From Lineus longissimus (lineage: Eukaryota; Nemertea; Pilidiophora; Heteronemertea; Lineidae): a stretch of DNA of 64,000 bases. Each line of letters opens with the position of its first letter. Position 1 is the first letter of the stretch. The DNA lies in contig NC_088323.1 of NCBI RefSeq assembly GCF_910592395.1, forward strand, positions 930,001 to 994,000, read 5' to 3'. The position numbers and the translations under genes are program-made. The notes under the pieces were generated by a model. The model was given only the letters and a program-made list of their open reading frames with translations, was not told where the DNA came from and did not search any database. Positions 27,601 to 39,808 of this stretch are shown piece by piece.

Positions 27601-30600
27601 TCGTGATAGCCAGATAGGCCAATTACGTGGTCAAATGTATGGGCTGTCTCTTTGCCTAGAATTAACAGGCGACGACTCTCCTATCGGTCTAGGTCAGCGT
27701 GAAGAAGTTTGAAAATGAAATGCCATGCCACTGAAGCACGATGAAGAAAATACGCGTTGATCCTTGAAAAATGATAGCATCAATAAATTCAAAGTCAATT
27801 ACGCCTCTTGAAAGTTAATGCGTTTTCTGAATTACCGTACGATGACGTCTTATAACTCAAAATGAAGAACTTCTTTTTCGCTAACCAAGTCAGCGGAGAA
27901 TCTTTGCGTTACTTGAACTCCGCTACCTACACCTTGCAACTCAATTGGCATGTATCGCCTGAGGTTCTGGCCTGTTTTTCACCTCTTCTCTCCCAGTGTT
28001 GATTCTTATACAGAGATTCATACGTGTGGCGTTATTTATTCCATAAAGTATTGTTATCTTGCTAAAAAGTCTTCAGAGCCATTCTGTGTGCTGTGAAATG
28101 CCTCCTACATCATGTAATGCATGTTGTCCACAATATAAAAGAGAACCAAGTACCTGTTGTGATCGAAATTCCTCTAAATCTTCCCTTATCATGGCCGTGT
28201 TGCATGCAAGAGGTTCTGTGCTGGCGATCTTTTTCTTTCAGCCCAAATGGTTGTCTAATGACCACAAACTCACAACTAAACGGTCGGGTAAAATCACAAT
28301 TTTCTTTCCCCCTCTCATTTTTTACAAGTATGTCGAGCTTCGCGTACATGATTTGTTCTTTGGGCGCTGTCAGTATAAGCTAGCTAAGTGCAACATAATC
28401 CTTAAACAACGACGAGGCGAATTATGAGGATAATCATATCCATTTGTCTACTCTTTAATAAAGAAAAAAGAATCATCATCTTCGTTGTAATTCAGCAAAT
28501 GTTATCAAGGGTATGTAACAGCTGAGATATTCATCCCCTTTGCACTCTAATGTTACTGTGATATTCTCTGTAATCTTTCCGCTTTCCTGCCTGGATCTAA
28601 AGCGCTTTTAATCTCTTTCATCTCGCTTGACATATTGAGCTGATCAGATGACTCCTTGTGTATCTCGATTATGCTGTCAGTGTCTTCAGAGTAAATCCTG
28701 AAAACTTGCATCTTTCTTCGCCTGGGGATGTGTTTGATGTTTAGCGGGTGAGAACCTCAGAGCAAATATATGAGATGACAAATTGCTAATGGCAGTAAAC
28801 AGTGAAATGGTAAAGAGGTGCTAACAATGGTATGAGTTTTTGTGGTTTCTTAAACATGTTGGCCAGCAACTGACGACAGTAAACACTGAAATGATAAAAT
28901 ATGTGCAAGCTATGGAAGGAGATTGTGTTGTTTCTTGAAGCAGCCACACCGACTGGCAAAGAAAGCACTTAATCAAGCTTTATATAGTCAAAACAAAGAC
29001 CATGGTGCACCAACATGAAAAAGACCATATTCCTCAGAAAGATTATATGTAATCAAATATGACAACGTCCCTTGCCGGTGGAACTGTATGACATATTATG
29101 AGAGTCAACCTAATGGAAGATGAAAAAAGCGCAGACAGGATTCTGGGTCACATTATAAAGCTGATTTCCTTCCACATTGTCGTCACATCGTATGCCTTAG
29201 GACACGCTTTTTCACCGCTGGGAAAATCTGATCGGTGGGTTTAGTCCAGTATTCGCCAACAGAATCCATGATGATTTTTAGAATGATTTTTAGGAGCCCT
29301 GAACTTTTCTGCCAATAACTGAGAGAATTTCCTGAAAATGAGTAATCTTTTTTACTCATATTCAGGAGATATTAAACGTTTACCCCAATAAGTTGGAGTC
29401 CTTCCTGAATATGAGTAATTCTGTTTTTACTCATATTCAGGAGGCCCTAGAATTTTCAACCAAAAAGTTGGGGTCATTCCTGAATATGAATAAATCCGTT
29501 TTACTCATAGAAATGATCTATTTTGAGCTGATGGAATACGGTAAAGATAGATACGGCAAATATGCCAGTGATATCAAAGCATTGAAGTTGGCGGTCATAA
29601 CGCATCTTAAGTTAGCCTCTTTGTACTTTCTGCTCATTCTATCGGAATGGAAAAAATAGTACTCGACTATTTTCTTGCATTAACATTTCACTTGATTAAA
29701 CAATTATATCAGTTTCAAAAACATACTGTACGATAAACGCACGGTCACAATCCTGCTAAAAAGGGTTCCTTGACACTATGTGCTGTCATTTCCTTTCAGC
29801 CTAACGGGCAAAAGCGATATTAAAAAATCTGCTCGCCCAAGGATTCAGGCTTGAATAACCTGCCAAACATAATTACATTCCAACCTTCAACGTAATATCA
29901 GACGTCGCCTTCGGTATATACAAGCTTCATATTTTCAGTCGGTAAAAAATTGGTTTAAAATGTTCGCCAATGGCTAAAGTCAAATAACGTTGCTTTCCGA
30001 AGCGTACTGAAATGAAGATTGCTGCTGGTCCTGTCGTTCAATTTACATATTATTCGCCTCAGCAATTACACCAGCTCTCTGTACAGTATTGTATTCTTAA
30101 TGGAAATATTTTTGAATTAAGTAATTTTGATTACAAAGCATTGGGTTTTTTCTGCTACGAAATAATCAGATTAGTTCTTTTGGATTGATTAATGTTGGCT
30201 GTTTTACTTTCAAAGAGAAACAGTGCATTTGTAGAGGCAATGTTTGATGCATGGGAAATTGAGGTTCATTACGAAACAGAAAGAAACATTCTTAAATCCT
30301 ATTAAGACGGTGGATAATTAAATTAGTGAAGCAATTTAGTTTTCAGAGATTTTTTATTCACGTCGTTTTTGCGCTCGAGGTTAAATGGCGAGAGAGAAGA
30401 TTAAACATGACATTGAATTATTTTTGTAACATATTTATTTCAAATATTTCTTGGGTTACACTGAACTATATATGATCTCGTATCACCCAATCGACAGTTT
30501 AGCGAACAAAGCCAAGGTACCTTGATACAGATTTATAGAATGGCAAAATGAGATGGTTGTATTGAAACGGCCCGTTTTAGAGAGTATTGATATTCAAGTC

Positions 30601-33600
30601 AGCCTGTTGCCAAAACAACTTGAAAGTAAAAACCGGGGGAAGTTTCAGAGCGTTCTTTTATTTGCGTGGATAGAAGAACGCTTTCTGAGAAGTTCTAAAA
30701 ATATCATATGTTTGGATTTAACAATAACCTTGACTAGGCCAATGTCAGCGATTGGTAGGAAGCCGATTAACGTCATGATACTACTTATAGATCTATATCT
30801 CGACATCCTAATGCTCTTCCTGCAGAGTTAAGTTGACACAAATTCTAATCTATTCTATTTGTAGGCCATTCCCATTGTATCATATGCTTCTTCTATAATG
30901 AGTCAAGTTTTGGTTATGCCATGCTTATTACTCTTTAGTCGGACAATCAAATCCCTTATGCAGAGACACACATCCTGATGTTATCTACTGCCTTCAAATA
31001 TGAACCAAGCTCGTACCCATCGGTCTTAGCGCAACACTAACTTCTGCAATGGGCTGGACCAAACTAGTTTTGAAAAAAATGGACGAGGTTGCAACCTTGA
31101 CCCGATTCTGCCATCTCTGCACAGCAACAGGGAAGCAGTAATTTGTTTATGAGGGCGTTTCTTTGACTCTTGCTTGTCATATCCAGTGGCACATAATCCG
31201 TCATCTTCCTATTGTTCCCAGACAATAGCGTCTCCAACAATAGAAGACACCACATCACATCAAAGGAAGTACAAGCCAAGTTTTCTTTCCTAATGTTTTC
31301 ATTGTTGTTGTTGCCAGTGATAAGTGTGATGTATTGATGTTGTGTGTGTCCGCGCGGCAACTGTGAGGAAACGAGAGGAGGCACCGATGGGAAGGCATGG
31401 TACGAACAAGCTTCTTAACTGTTGACAAGAACATGTAAACAATTGGTCAAACCCTACATTAAAAACAAGCCGTTTCCTCTTGTATGTAGAATGATATTTC
31501 TGCATGGAACGGTTTAATTATTACCGCCTTTGTGGAGATCAGACTGAGATTATCACAAACATTAGGGTTGTGTTGTCTCATTGAACAACGATATCAGGTT
31601 TCAGAAGGTGTAAATTAGCAATTATTATTCCTTATGCAGAGAGCTACAGATAGGAGACACTATTCATTGGTATGCCCAGTCCCTCGTTGCTATGATTTAA
31701 TCTGGTACTTATCAAGAGAACTTTGTATATCACGAGTGTACTTCTGATAATACTGAATCTCAATTTTAATCTTAACCAGTAGCATATGTACACATGCTAT
31801 TACAAAAACAAATACATGTAGTTCGTGATGAAATCGTCCGGCGTTTCATCCAAGAAAATGGATTGAAAAGATCCTGTAGATGAAAAGGAGACAGGTGTTT
31901 TCTCAGGAGGGGCCTTACATTGTTATTTCAATTTGGTATTCAATAGACTGTAAAATGAAACAAAAAGCCCTGTCAGGATTAGTGATGTCGTATTCTGTCA
32001 GTGTCGTGTTGACAAGTGATGAGAGATGACGAAGAGAAGAATTGTATGAGAGTTTCATATTAAAATACTCCAATCATATCATATATTGAAAGTAGTGATA
32101 TGATGCGGAACGAGCTTCGAGGAGGCAGCGATGATGTTGGGCGTGTTGTTAATTGCATATACGACAGCTTGTCGCTTACTACGAGGAGAGTAACAATAGA
32201 AATATCTGATTGAGACGGCACACTCTCTATAAGTTCATTAGGGAGCGGAACTCCTCTGATCCTGGTGTTGGAAGATAAGGTGGCTGTGTTGAATGAAAGT
32301 GAGATGGGGTGTCTTTTTTATATTCCAATGACTTCCGACATGGTATGAGAGTTTGAAATGTCCAAATGCTAACACGGGCATACTAGTGTTCTAGATTTGG
32401 CTAAGACATTCTGTTGATAGTCTCTATTCGCAACCACCTGTCAGTACAGAATACCTACCTTTTGGTGATAAGAACTACATTGATAGTTTCGTAGAATTGG
32501 TCTAATCTCCTGTAACAGTTACCCGTCGTCATCATGTCCAATTTCCCTTCCATCAAGTGTACAGACAGGACAGATGTCCGTGTTTCCTCTAGTTTCCTAT
32601 TCGCGTACTCTATGAACATCCTGTTGCCGATTAGACACCTGTGTCTTTTCTACTAATTGGACCGTACAGACACCCGCGACAAGATGCAATAAGAGGGGCA
32701 GCAGAGGGGAATGGATCCAACGGCATGGCTGGGTCTGAAGGTACTGATTAATGAAGTGAAGACCAGGTGTCTGTGCCACCTATCTGACACCTATCTGACA
32801 CCTATCAACAGTGAGAACTCGGCAGACCCTGGTCGAAAATTCCACACTAATATTCTTATATGATTCTTGGCTAAGATCTTATCCAGTGTTTTGTGCATGT
32901 ACATGTATAATCGTACAAGATTCTTGTCAGATTCTAATTAAGGATTTACGATATTTTAAGGATTGCATATGTCCATGTACATGTATGGTCTAATCATATA
33001 AGCTAATGTCAAACTAGCGAAATGTGTTCGTGGTTTCTCCATAAACCTATCAGAATAAGTTCATGAAACCCATCAAGCGTTCCAACTTTAAGATCCACTG
33101 GCTGTCAAATTGTTAAAGTTAAGACCCTGATGAAGTGATCCAATCATTTTCCCAATTTCCCGTTAAAGAAACCAAACTCGAAATTCAATTTGTCAAAAAG
33201 ATTGTTTTAGCGGTTCCATTTATTTTTACAGCCTTTTAGTAGTGAAATTATGGAGGCTAAAAGGCACGCCAGCGTAAAGGAATTTAATTGATTGGCTAAA
33301 AAGAACCTTCGCTGCTTTCACTAATAATCGACTTCACGACAATTTAGCCGTAATAAGAAACATGATATTCTAATGAAATTGTCATTTCGAAATGAGTCTT
33401 CGAGCTATTAGCTCTTAATTAAATGTTTGTCTACAGCACACGAGAAACTGTGTTGATTGGAATAGAAGGTTTTCCAAATATACTATGATCACTACAGGAC
33501 AACTTCGAGTCGAACAAAGATCACTATGGACACAGCCATGACAGTGAAAGCTTGATAATGCCAATAGTACTTTCACTTTTTAATCATCTCACGCTTCAGT

Positions 33601-36600
33601 ACTATAGGCGATTCCTAAATGCATTCAGATTCGTTCAACCAAGACTCCCCGCCTACTATCAGCTGTCAGACAAAAGCGTCTGTCATAATCAGCTTAACGT
33701 CCGTAATCGCAGCATACACGGAGGTGACTATCGGGCTTTGTTACTAGCACTATATAACTTCGACTGCAAACGAACGCGACTCAAGGGACCAATAACCACA
33801 GCACACATTTTTTAGTCGTTGACAGCATTCCTCGTTGACCAAAGACGACCACCGGCGCCTGATGTTGACAGCATTCCTCGTTGACCAAAGATGACCACAG
33901 GCGCCTGATGTTGACAGCATCTTGTTATTGTCAACGGCCGCTACATTAATCATCTGATTGCCTTCCCCGGCTCTGTTTCGTCGACGTTGACAATCACCCC
34001 ATTTATTTGGTTCGATATACATGTAGCGTGCTGCTAGAGAGTTCGCGATAGACACAGCGTAGAGGTTGCCTGTTCTTTATCAGCAGTCACTGCCTCTATA
34101 CATTGTCTGAAATTTAGTTGTTTCTTTTAAATCAAGGCTGTTGATTGTCTTTATTGCGATCAAAGACCGACAGTGCCCCATTCTGGAACTCAACACTTTG
34201 AACTTGAATGTCAACCTGGCGTGTAGCTTGATACAAAAGTAGGAATTGGTTATTACGTTTGTCGCAATTGGGATTTGATTGATGATGGGGTGTGATGGGA
34301 ATACGAGGCAGAAAAGTGAAATGGCTGAGGGGAGAACACCAGTGACTACGCCGGAGCCAACCTGTTACAATATGTCGCCAAATCCCATTGCGAATGACCG
34401 TTTCAAACGACTTAAGACACTTCTCATACGGTTTATTACGGTATGTGCATATCTGCCACAACCATTACTACTAAATCACCACCTGTAACATGATTTCAGA
34501 ACGGAGAACTAGTCATCCTTAGCTTAAACCCATTTCAATATGTCACGTAATCATGGTCAAAATGGGTTTAAATTTCTATCACCGAATTTGAAAATATTCA
34601 AAGATATGTTAGCCGTGTTCAACTTGATGAATAGAGCGTCCAGAGGCTGGAGGCGATAGTCTCAATGTCAACTGCAACAATTCAGGATCCAATCGATTTG
34701 TTAGCCCTTCAATAATACATAAATATGCCGACTTAAGTGTCGTCGGTGACAACCAAGAAGTTCGATAGATTGTGTGATTCGAGTGTCTGATTGAATTCTT
34801 GGGGTGATGCTCTAGGTTTCAGGAGAATTGGGGGCGATGTGATGGGTGTGTTGTATGGATGGGGCGTCTGGTTGAGCCCTCTGTAGCTGTTATGAAATGA
34901 CAAGAGGATGTAGTTCATCTGTATTGCTGGCCTTGTGACTGAGTATTATCAGGAAAATGTATTTCACCGTTTTAGGGTATCGCATCGTAGAATTTTTCCA
35001 ACAATTTTGTGACTTTGAAAATTTTTCAGAATTTTGAAAAGATTCGACTCTGAAAAACGAAAATATTTCGTAGATTGTGCCTAATCAATAGGTTCACAGT
35101 ACAGTAAGCATGATACTTATTTAACTGGAAACTATGATAGGATGAGCCAGGAATTCTATTGCAATAATTTGCCCATTCACGCGATGGTGGCAGGGGAACA
35201 CGTCTTGAATTCTGATACAATTCATGTAAGTGAGACAATTATCGTTATTGGTCCCTTGAGCCGCGTTCGTTTGCAGTCGAAGTTTAATATAATGCTAGTA
35301 ACAAAGCCTGATAGTCACCTGCGGGTATGCTGCGATTACGGATGTTTAGCTGAATATGACAGACGCTTTTAATTGACAGCAGGCTGAGAAGCCGTATGCC
35401 TCTGCACGTACGCTTTATGCTGCCATATGGGTTTAAAATCGAAAAACCTTGAAATGTGTGTATGTTCCAATGCATGCTCATGTTTTTGATAGATTAAACT
35501 GAGCAGGACAGATACCTGAATTTTAGCTCAAAATCGTTATCGTTATCGGTCCCTTGAGCCGCGTTCGTTTGCAGTCGAAGTTATAGTGCTAGTAACAAAG
35601 CCTGATAGTCACCTCCGAGTATGCTGCGATTACCGACGTTAAGCTGAATAATAGTGATTTGACTAACCAACCTAATGTTACTTTTAAACGCTCAATTACG
35701 ACAAATTCAGCCAAATCAAACTGTTGACTTCATACTGTTGCAAGGACGCTGTATCCTACCGTATAGGAAGGAAGTGTCACTTGATTGACAGGCGAAGACA
35801 GAAGCCCAATTTGACCTTAATTGGAAGTCAAATTGAAGGTATATAAAAGTAACGACGCCAACTTGGTCGATTTGACATTATACAAATAGTAATTTCCGCC
35901 TGCCAAGTCAGTTGTGGCGCGTTTCCGATTAGTTATAGAAGATTGTAGCTCACTAACACCAGGGTGCGTGATAGCTAGCGAATAAACGAGGCTGGAGAGG
36001 TTATATCTGGACCTCGGAATCCATAAACTCAATTGACTTGGTCCTGTAACATCGTATCACCTCCCTGTTCTCGATGAATAGCAATACCAATCCTGAACAT
36101 TTCACACAAACGCATCTTTTACCCGATAAACCCGAGAGAGGACGAGGTAACGCTGTTCTTCAACAGGTTGAGCTATTTCATTGAATGGCAGTCAATAAGT
36201 ATTCTGGTGTCAACCAGACAGCTAACATCAGTAATCTCATCGTTGAGAGGTGAAGTGAGATAAAGCTCTCACGAATTGAAGAAAAGAAGCAATTAAATGA
36301 AATCAGAGATTGTCTGAAAGTGACGTGCATGTCTCGATAATCACCTAAATGAGGAATAAATGAGGTACAGGTTTCGTAATGTCACACGCTATTGAGAGAT
36401 CGTTGTCGTTGCGGCCTACGACGGAACAACGACAACATGATCATTGCAGTTGGAATGCCGTGGGCTCCGATTGGTTGAATTGGGTCACTCGTCATGATGT
36501 GATGACATTTGCGCGGTGCTTCATATATTAAGTGTTCGCTCACTTCAGCTGCCTTCCTATACATGTGTACAATGGCTGGTACTACAGATATTTTTACTCC

Positions 36601-39105
36601 TAAAAACCACTGGCCCAGATCTCAGACATTCCCAACTTACACCTATCTCTCGCCACTTGGGCTACTTTGCCATTTTTGCCGAGCAAACTTACTCACCTTT
36701 TGGTTGGTTATTACCTGGGGTGATAATAGCCCCATAACACCCGGGAGTCTGCGTCTATCTCTGAATGTCCCCGTGATTACGCTGCTGCTAGTATTAAATT
36801 GTGAACAACCCTCTAATGGAATAAGTGCTAACGCTCAGCGTTCCCGGTTGATCTGGGTTCGCCGCAGATATGAAATTGAGCCGTCCAAAGATTGATAGGC
36901 ACTGCATGAATAAAGAGAGGCTCATTTTCGGAAGATTTGTGAGATGTTCAGATGATATGATATGAGCTATGATCGAATATGCAGACATGGCGCAGACACG
37001 TATGTCTCCATAAACGCGACTACTTAATCTTCTTTGACAATATTGCTAATTTAGGCGGATCTGTGTCTTGTGTATAACGTGTTGTACAAGCAATCCACTG
37101 CACTATACATTGCCTGCGGTGATGTGAGAATTCGCAGTTTGCGTTTCTTGTACAATAGATGATGATCAACGCAGAGGCACCAGTGATGATCGCCTAAATT
37201 TAAACTGATTTAAAGGCTAAATCGACGTCAACAAGGTAAAATCCGCCAATCCCTAGTCCCTGATTGTATATGCTGAAATTGATTCATTGCCAGTTCGTGA
37301 CCTGTTTTGATAATCTTCCTGATATTTGATTGCTACCTTGCTTGGAACAACAGTCTGCCGATATGTCAATTTGCAGCGAGTGCTTGTCTTTCTGCCTTGT
37401 TGATGCCTCCCTGTCAGTAACCAAAGGTAGTCCTGGTGGCCATACTTTCACACTATCCTCTGCTGTTCTGCTACTTTTTTCCGCTGTTCTTGAAAATTGC
37501 TTTTGCAATTTCGATTCAAAGGCTTGGATTATTCTGCGGCAGCCTCGACATCAGACGTGGTAGCATCAGGGTATTTCCTTGGCGTGTTCTTTCAAATTGC
37601 TTTCCTCACCTCAGCCTTCAGAGGGTTGTTTCAATTGAACAAGGCATAGATTGCCTGTAATAGCATGTGAAAGCTGCTTGAACTGACACCCTATTACTTC
37701 CAATGCGGGGGAAGCAGTTTCTAACAAATGAAGAAACTCTAGCAAGTGTCGTGTAATGTTTTCAAAAGTTTAGCCCAGAAGTGCCACTCCTTCTGAAGGC
37801 GACAGAATGCCATCTGGTGTTGACACCAAAGCGTATGTTGCAATCATGCGTCTGCGAGCTACTCTTTGAAGATTGAAAGAAATGGAAAAATGTTCAAGTT
37901 TCAGAAGACTGGAACTTCAAAGGTCACGATGTTCGATGGCTTAATAGAAAATGATGATAATGAGGTGGTAGGCCAAGTAGTGGTGATCGCCCACAACTTG
38001 GATAACGACTTGCGTATATCTGTCTTACGCACAATGTTCATTTTGGAATTGAAGATATCATTGTAAAGATGGGGGTGGAATATCAATATGAAAACGTTTG
38101 TCAGTCAAATTGAAGCGAATATATCATAACTGTAGTTCAACCTCTGAGATGCAGTCGGGGTGGGAGTCAGAAGGAGTGCAATTCATCACGATATTTTTCT
38201 CTAGCTTTCAGATTTGTATGAATCATTGAGCCTCTGAGCCAGACTGTACGGAGCATCTGTGAAAGCTATTGAAGTTCTAACTGATTTTTTTCAATGCTTT
38301 ATCGTTACAGGTTTCAACGGGTCTGCGACGGATGGTAGGAGGAACAGTACCTTCATGACAAACGGTAGTTACCGCGGCAACAGGTCTGCAGGTTATCCTT
38401 CGCCTTTCGTCACGTTCGCCATCCTCATGGCCAGAAACCATAGTGACACTGTTGGAGATGGGAAACAATATGGCTACGGAGATGACGTGACGGAAGGGCC
38501 AGATACAGACAGTTTTAACGAAACCGGGGATGTGAGTCCGGCGGCTGGTACTGGTGAATACGTTTACGGTGAAGAAGACACGCTACCACCGGATATAGAT
38601 TCTTCGGACGGAAATGGAAGTGATTATTCACAGTCAGTCACGTCAAACAATGCAGGGTTAGAAACCAAAGAAGGTATCAGGACGTTTACTGGTGAAAACA
38701 CGGATTTTAGAACTAGTGATCTTGCGATCACGACCGAACCAGAAACGGCTTCTAACCCTATGCAGAATTCAAATTTAGGTGTTAAAAGAAAGTTATCAAC
38801 TTTGATACCGAAACTGTTCACTCGGACTAAGTTTGAGATGGGTAAACGGACTACTGACTTCGGTAATAACGCAGGGATATCTGATGGAGTATTTTCCAAA
38901 CAGTCGACAACTGATATCCCGGCCGCTAAAGGGCAGCATGTGACGACAACAGGACGTCAGTCATCAGTGGCCAATGCTGCATCTGAACACTGGGAAATAG
39001 TTCCGACTGCAAATGCCTTTGAAAGGCAGGAGAGCAGCTCAAGTACTTTTGAGAATACGATTCACCCGACAGACTTTGGGGATCTCACAGATGCTGACGC
39101 TCCTG
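12648..39105 (+). CDS. Predicted type II membrane glycoprotein, two exons, 3-prime end unresolved
   Basis: Family not recognised. Exon A, 12648-12939 (97 codons plus 1 nt), ends at a strong donor GTAAGT. Exon B, 38311-39105, has a good acceptor (T-rich tract, TTACAG) and needs exactly 1 nt from the previous exon, so A plus B reads in frame with Gly98 at the junction. Residues 1-71 are basic and presumably cytosolic, ending in YKFYKRR. Residues 72-89 (LLYVYLVSTLIFAGIVTL) form one membrane segment, and Lys/Arg on the N-terminal side predicts type II topology. Exon B gives a Ser/Thr/Asn/Asp-rich lumenal or extracellular region with seven N-glycosylation sequons in its first 160 or so residues, an acidic GEYVYGEED patch, and later a basic stretch (VKRKLSTLIPKLF). 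A Golgi enzyme stem or a mucin-like surface stalk would both fit. The frame stays open upstream of this ATG to 12519, behind a possible acceptor (TTTAGTAG), so an earlier start is possible. The exon B donor is CTG/GTTAGT, or the weaker one 4 nt later. Confidence 0.6.
22771..22830. repeat. Tandem duplication, 30 bp x 2
   Basis: Two adjacent 30-bp units, 22771-22800 and 22801-22830, share AAAATGTTCATTCTTGGGGC and the following AACAGA, and differ at two bases near the start. The near identity suggests a recent replication-slippage duplication in noncoding DNA. Confidence 0.9.
25935..26011. repeat. Direct repeat, 19 bp, 58 bp apart
   Basis: GGTAGATTTTTAACCAATA occurs at 25935-25953 and again at 25993-26011. 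The intervening bases show weaker similarity (GAATATGAAACCG against GACCCCCTGAAAC downstream), so this may be the remnant of a longer tandem duplication. Confidence 0.7.
26304..26331. repeat. Perfect 12-bp stem hairpin
   Basis: GAAAGCCTGTTT, loop GGCG, AAACAGGCTTTC: a perfect 12-bp inverted repeat with a 4-nt loop. It would form a stable cruciform or RNA hairpin. In a eukaryotic intron or intergenic region it has no obvious role, and it is too short for a canonical microRNA precursor. Confidence 0.9.
28783..28950. repeat. Diverged tandem duplication, about 85 bp x 2
   Basis: The first unit contains GGCAGTAAACAGTGAAATGG and later TTGTGGTTTCTTAAAC. The second contains GACAGTAAACACTGAAATGA and later TTGTGTTGTTTCTTGAAGC. 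The order is the same, with moderate divergence and small indels. Confidence 0.65.
29292..29510. repeat. Three tandem hairpin-forming units of about 73 bp
   Basis: Units start with AGGAG at 29292, 29364 and 29439. Each carries a palindrome built from CCTGAATATGAGTAA and TTACTCATATTCAGG. In unit 2 the arms 29403-29418 and 29427-29442 pair perfectly over 16 bp around an 8-nt loop. Unit 1 has one mismatch over 15 bp, and unit 3 is degraded. The units also share ATAAGTTGGAGTC-like linkers. A short open frame runs through units 2 and 3, but it is dictated by the repeat and is not considered a gene. Confidence 0.85.
32777..32808. repeat. Short tandem repeat, 11 bp x 3
   Basis: CACCTATCTGA is repeated twice and followed by a partial third copy, CACCTATCAA. 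It is a small noncoding slippage repeat. Confidence 0.8.
33672..33797 (-). repeat. Dispersed repeat family R1, copy 2
   Basis: This is the reverse complement of the element seen at 35241-35369. On the minus strand it starts TTATTGGTCCCTTGAGTCGC and runs through TTGCAGTCGAAGT, GCTAGTAACAAAGCC, GATAGTCACCTCCG, ACGTTAAGCTGATTATGACA and GACGC. Its left end abuts unrelated sequence. The 46-bp minisatellite starts about 20 bp beyond its right end. Confidence 0.8.
33818..33920. repeat. Minisatellite, 46-bp unit, 2.2 copies
   Basis: The units 33818-33863 and 33864-33909 start with GTTGACAGCATTCC and end with GGCGCCTGAT. They differ at two positions (GACGACCACCG against GATGACCACAG). A third copy breaks off after GTTGACAGCAT at 33920. 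It is adjacent to repeat R1 copy 2. Confidence 0.92.
35241..35369 (+). repeat. Dispersed repeat family R1, copy 3
   Basis: About 129 bp from ATCGTTATTGGTCCCTTGAG through TTGCAGTCGAAG, GCTAGTAACAAAGCC, GATAGTCACCTGCGGG, TGCTGCGATTACGGATG and AGCTGAATATGACAGACGC. It is the longest copy together with 33672-33797, and lies 290 bp before copy 4 in the same orientation. Confidence 0.8.
35533..35652 (+). repeat. Dispersed repeat family R1, copy 4
   Basis: Starts TCGTTATCGGTCCCTTGAGC and carries the same internal blocks as copy 3, ending near TTAAGCTGAATAATAG. It diverges from copy 3 after the AGCTGAAT block. Two direct copies within 420 bp suggest tandem insertion or local duplication. Confidence 0.8.
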
Positions 39106-39377
39106 GTTAGTTTGAGTGTGTCAGTGATTCTCATGCTCTAGATTTACAAATAGAGAGTGGCAATTTTTGCAGGCCATTTCATCATATTATGATACATGTA
39201 CAAAAAGCCTTTAAAAGGAAGAGATTTGTTTTGCAAATTCCTCTCTCGTTATACGATACTGAATACATTTCAATTTCAAATATGTCCACACTCAGATTAC
39301 TTGGTCCACTAAAAGCCGTGGTCCCTTGTACCTGAGTGTCTATGCCAGGCCATGTAAAATATCCACATAGATGGAGA

Positions 39378-39395
39378 GGAGTCTATATAGACTCC
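39378..39395. repeat. Perfect 18-bp palindrome
   Basis: GGAGTCTATATAGACTCC is a perfect palindrome lying 270 bp after the second exon of the membrane glycoprotein gene. No known role. Confidence 0.85.
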
Positions 39396-39808
39396 ATACC
39401 TCAGGCAAAAAGATCCATTAGGGTTACTACGCCGGTAGTACTGATACACGTACTAATACCAATACACCATTTCTCTGTTTAAAGAAGTTTGACCTATGTA
39501 TCGCATTAACGTTGCTCTCCAGCAGTTGTGAGGAAGCAATCTCGATTAGACTCTTTTCACCTAGAGAAATACACAGCGCTCTTCATAACCGTTTCCCTGC
39601 AATTTGCCTCGAAACATCTGGTTAGCGTTACCATGACGCTCTGTTAAAAGTCGTCGGAGTCAGTTTTCGCTTGAAGTCATTATAAAAAAGAGTTACATTT
39701 CTCTTGGATGTACATACTAGGTTGCGTAGTGTATTCATTTTGTATATAACAATGAAGATAAGACGTACGGCATTGTACGGATCACATAACTAACGCCGCC
39801 ATTAAAAG

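Larger units (their letters stand above)
12940..38310. other. Putative 25 kb intron, repeat-rich, no firm exons
   Basis: The sequence lies between the two phase-matched exons of the membrane glycoprotein. I found no further exon supported by both splice sites and protein character. It holds the duplications and hairpins listed separately (22771-22830, 25935-26011, 26304-26331, 28783-28950, 29292-29510, 32777-32808, 33818-33920) and three copies of repeat family R1. Three stretches with weak coding character (13940-14580 plus, 18452-18711 plus, 23836-24075 minus) are described under findings and not called as genes. Confidence 0.5.

Noticed and set aside
29393-29659. 88-codon plus-strand frame
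   Set aside because: Its first half is the hairpin repeat array; repetition of SFLNMS-like residues is dictated by the DNA repeat.
36509-36895. 128-codon plus-strand open frame
   Set aside because: No motifs, no splice support and random-looking composition.
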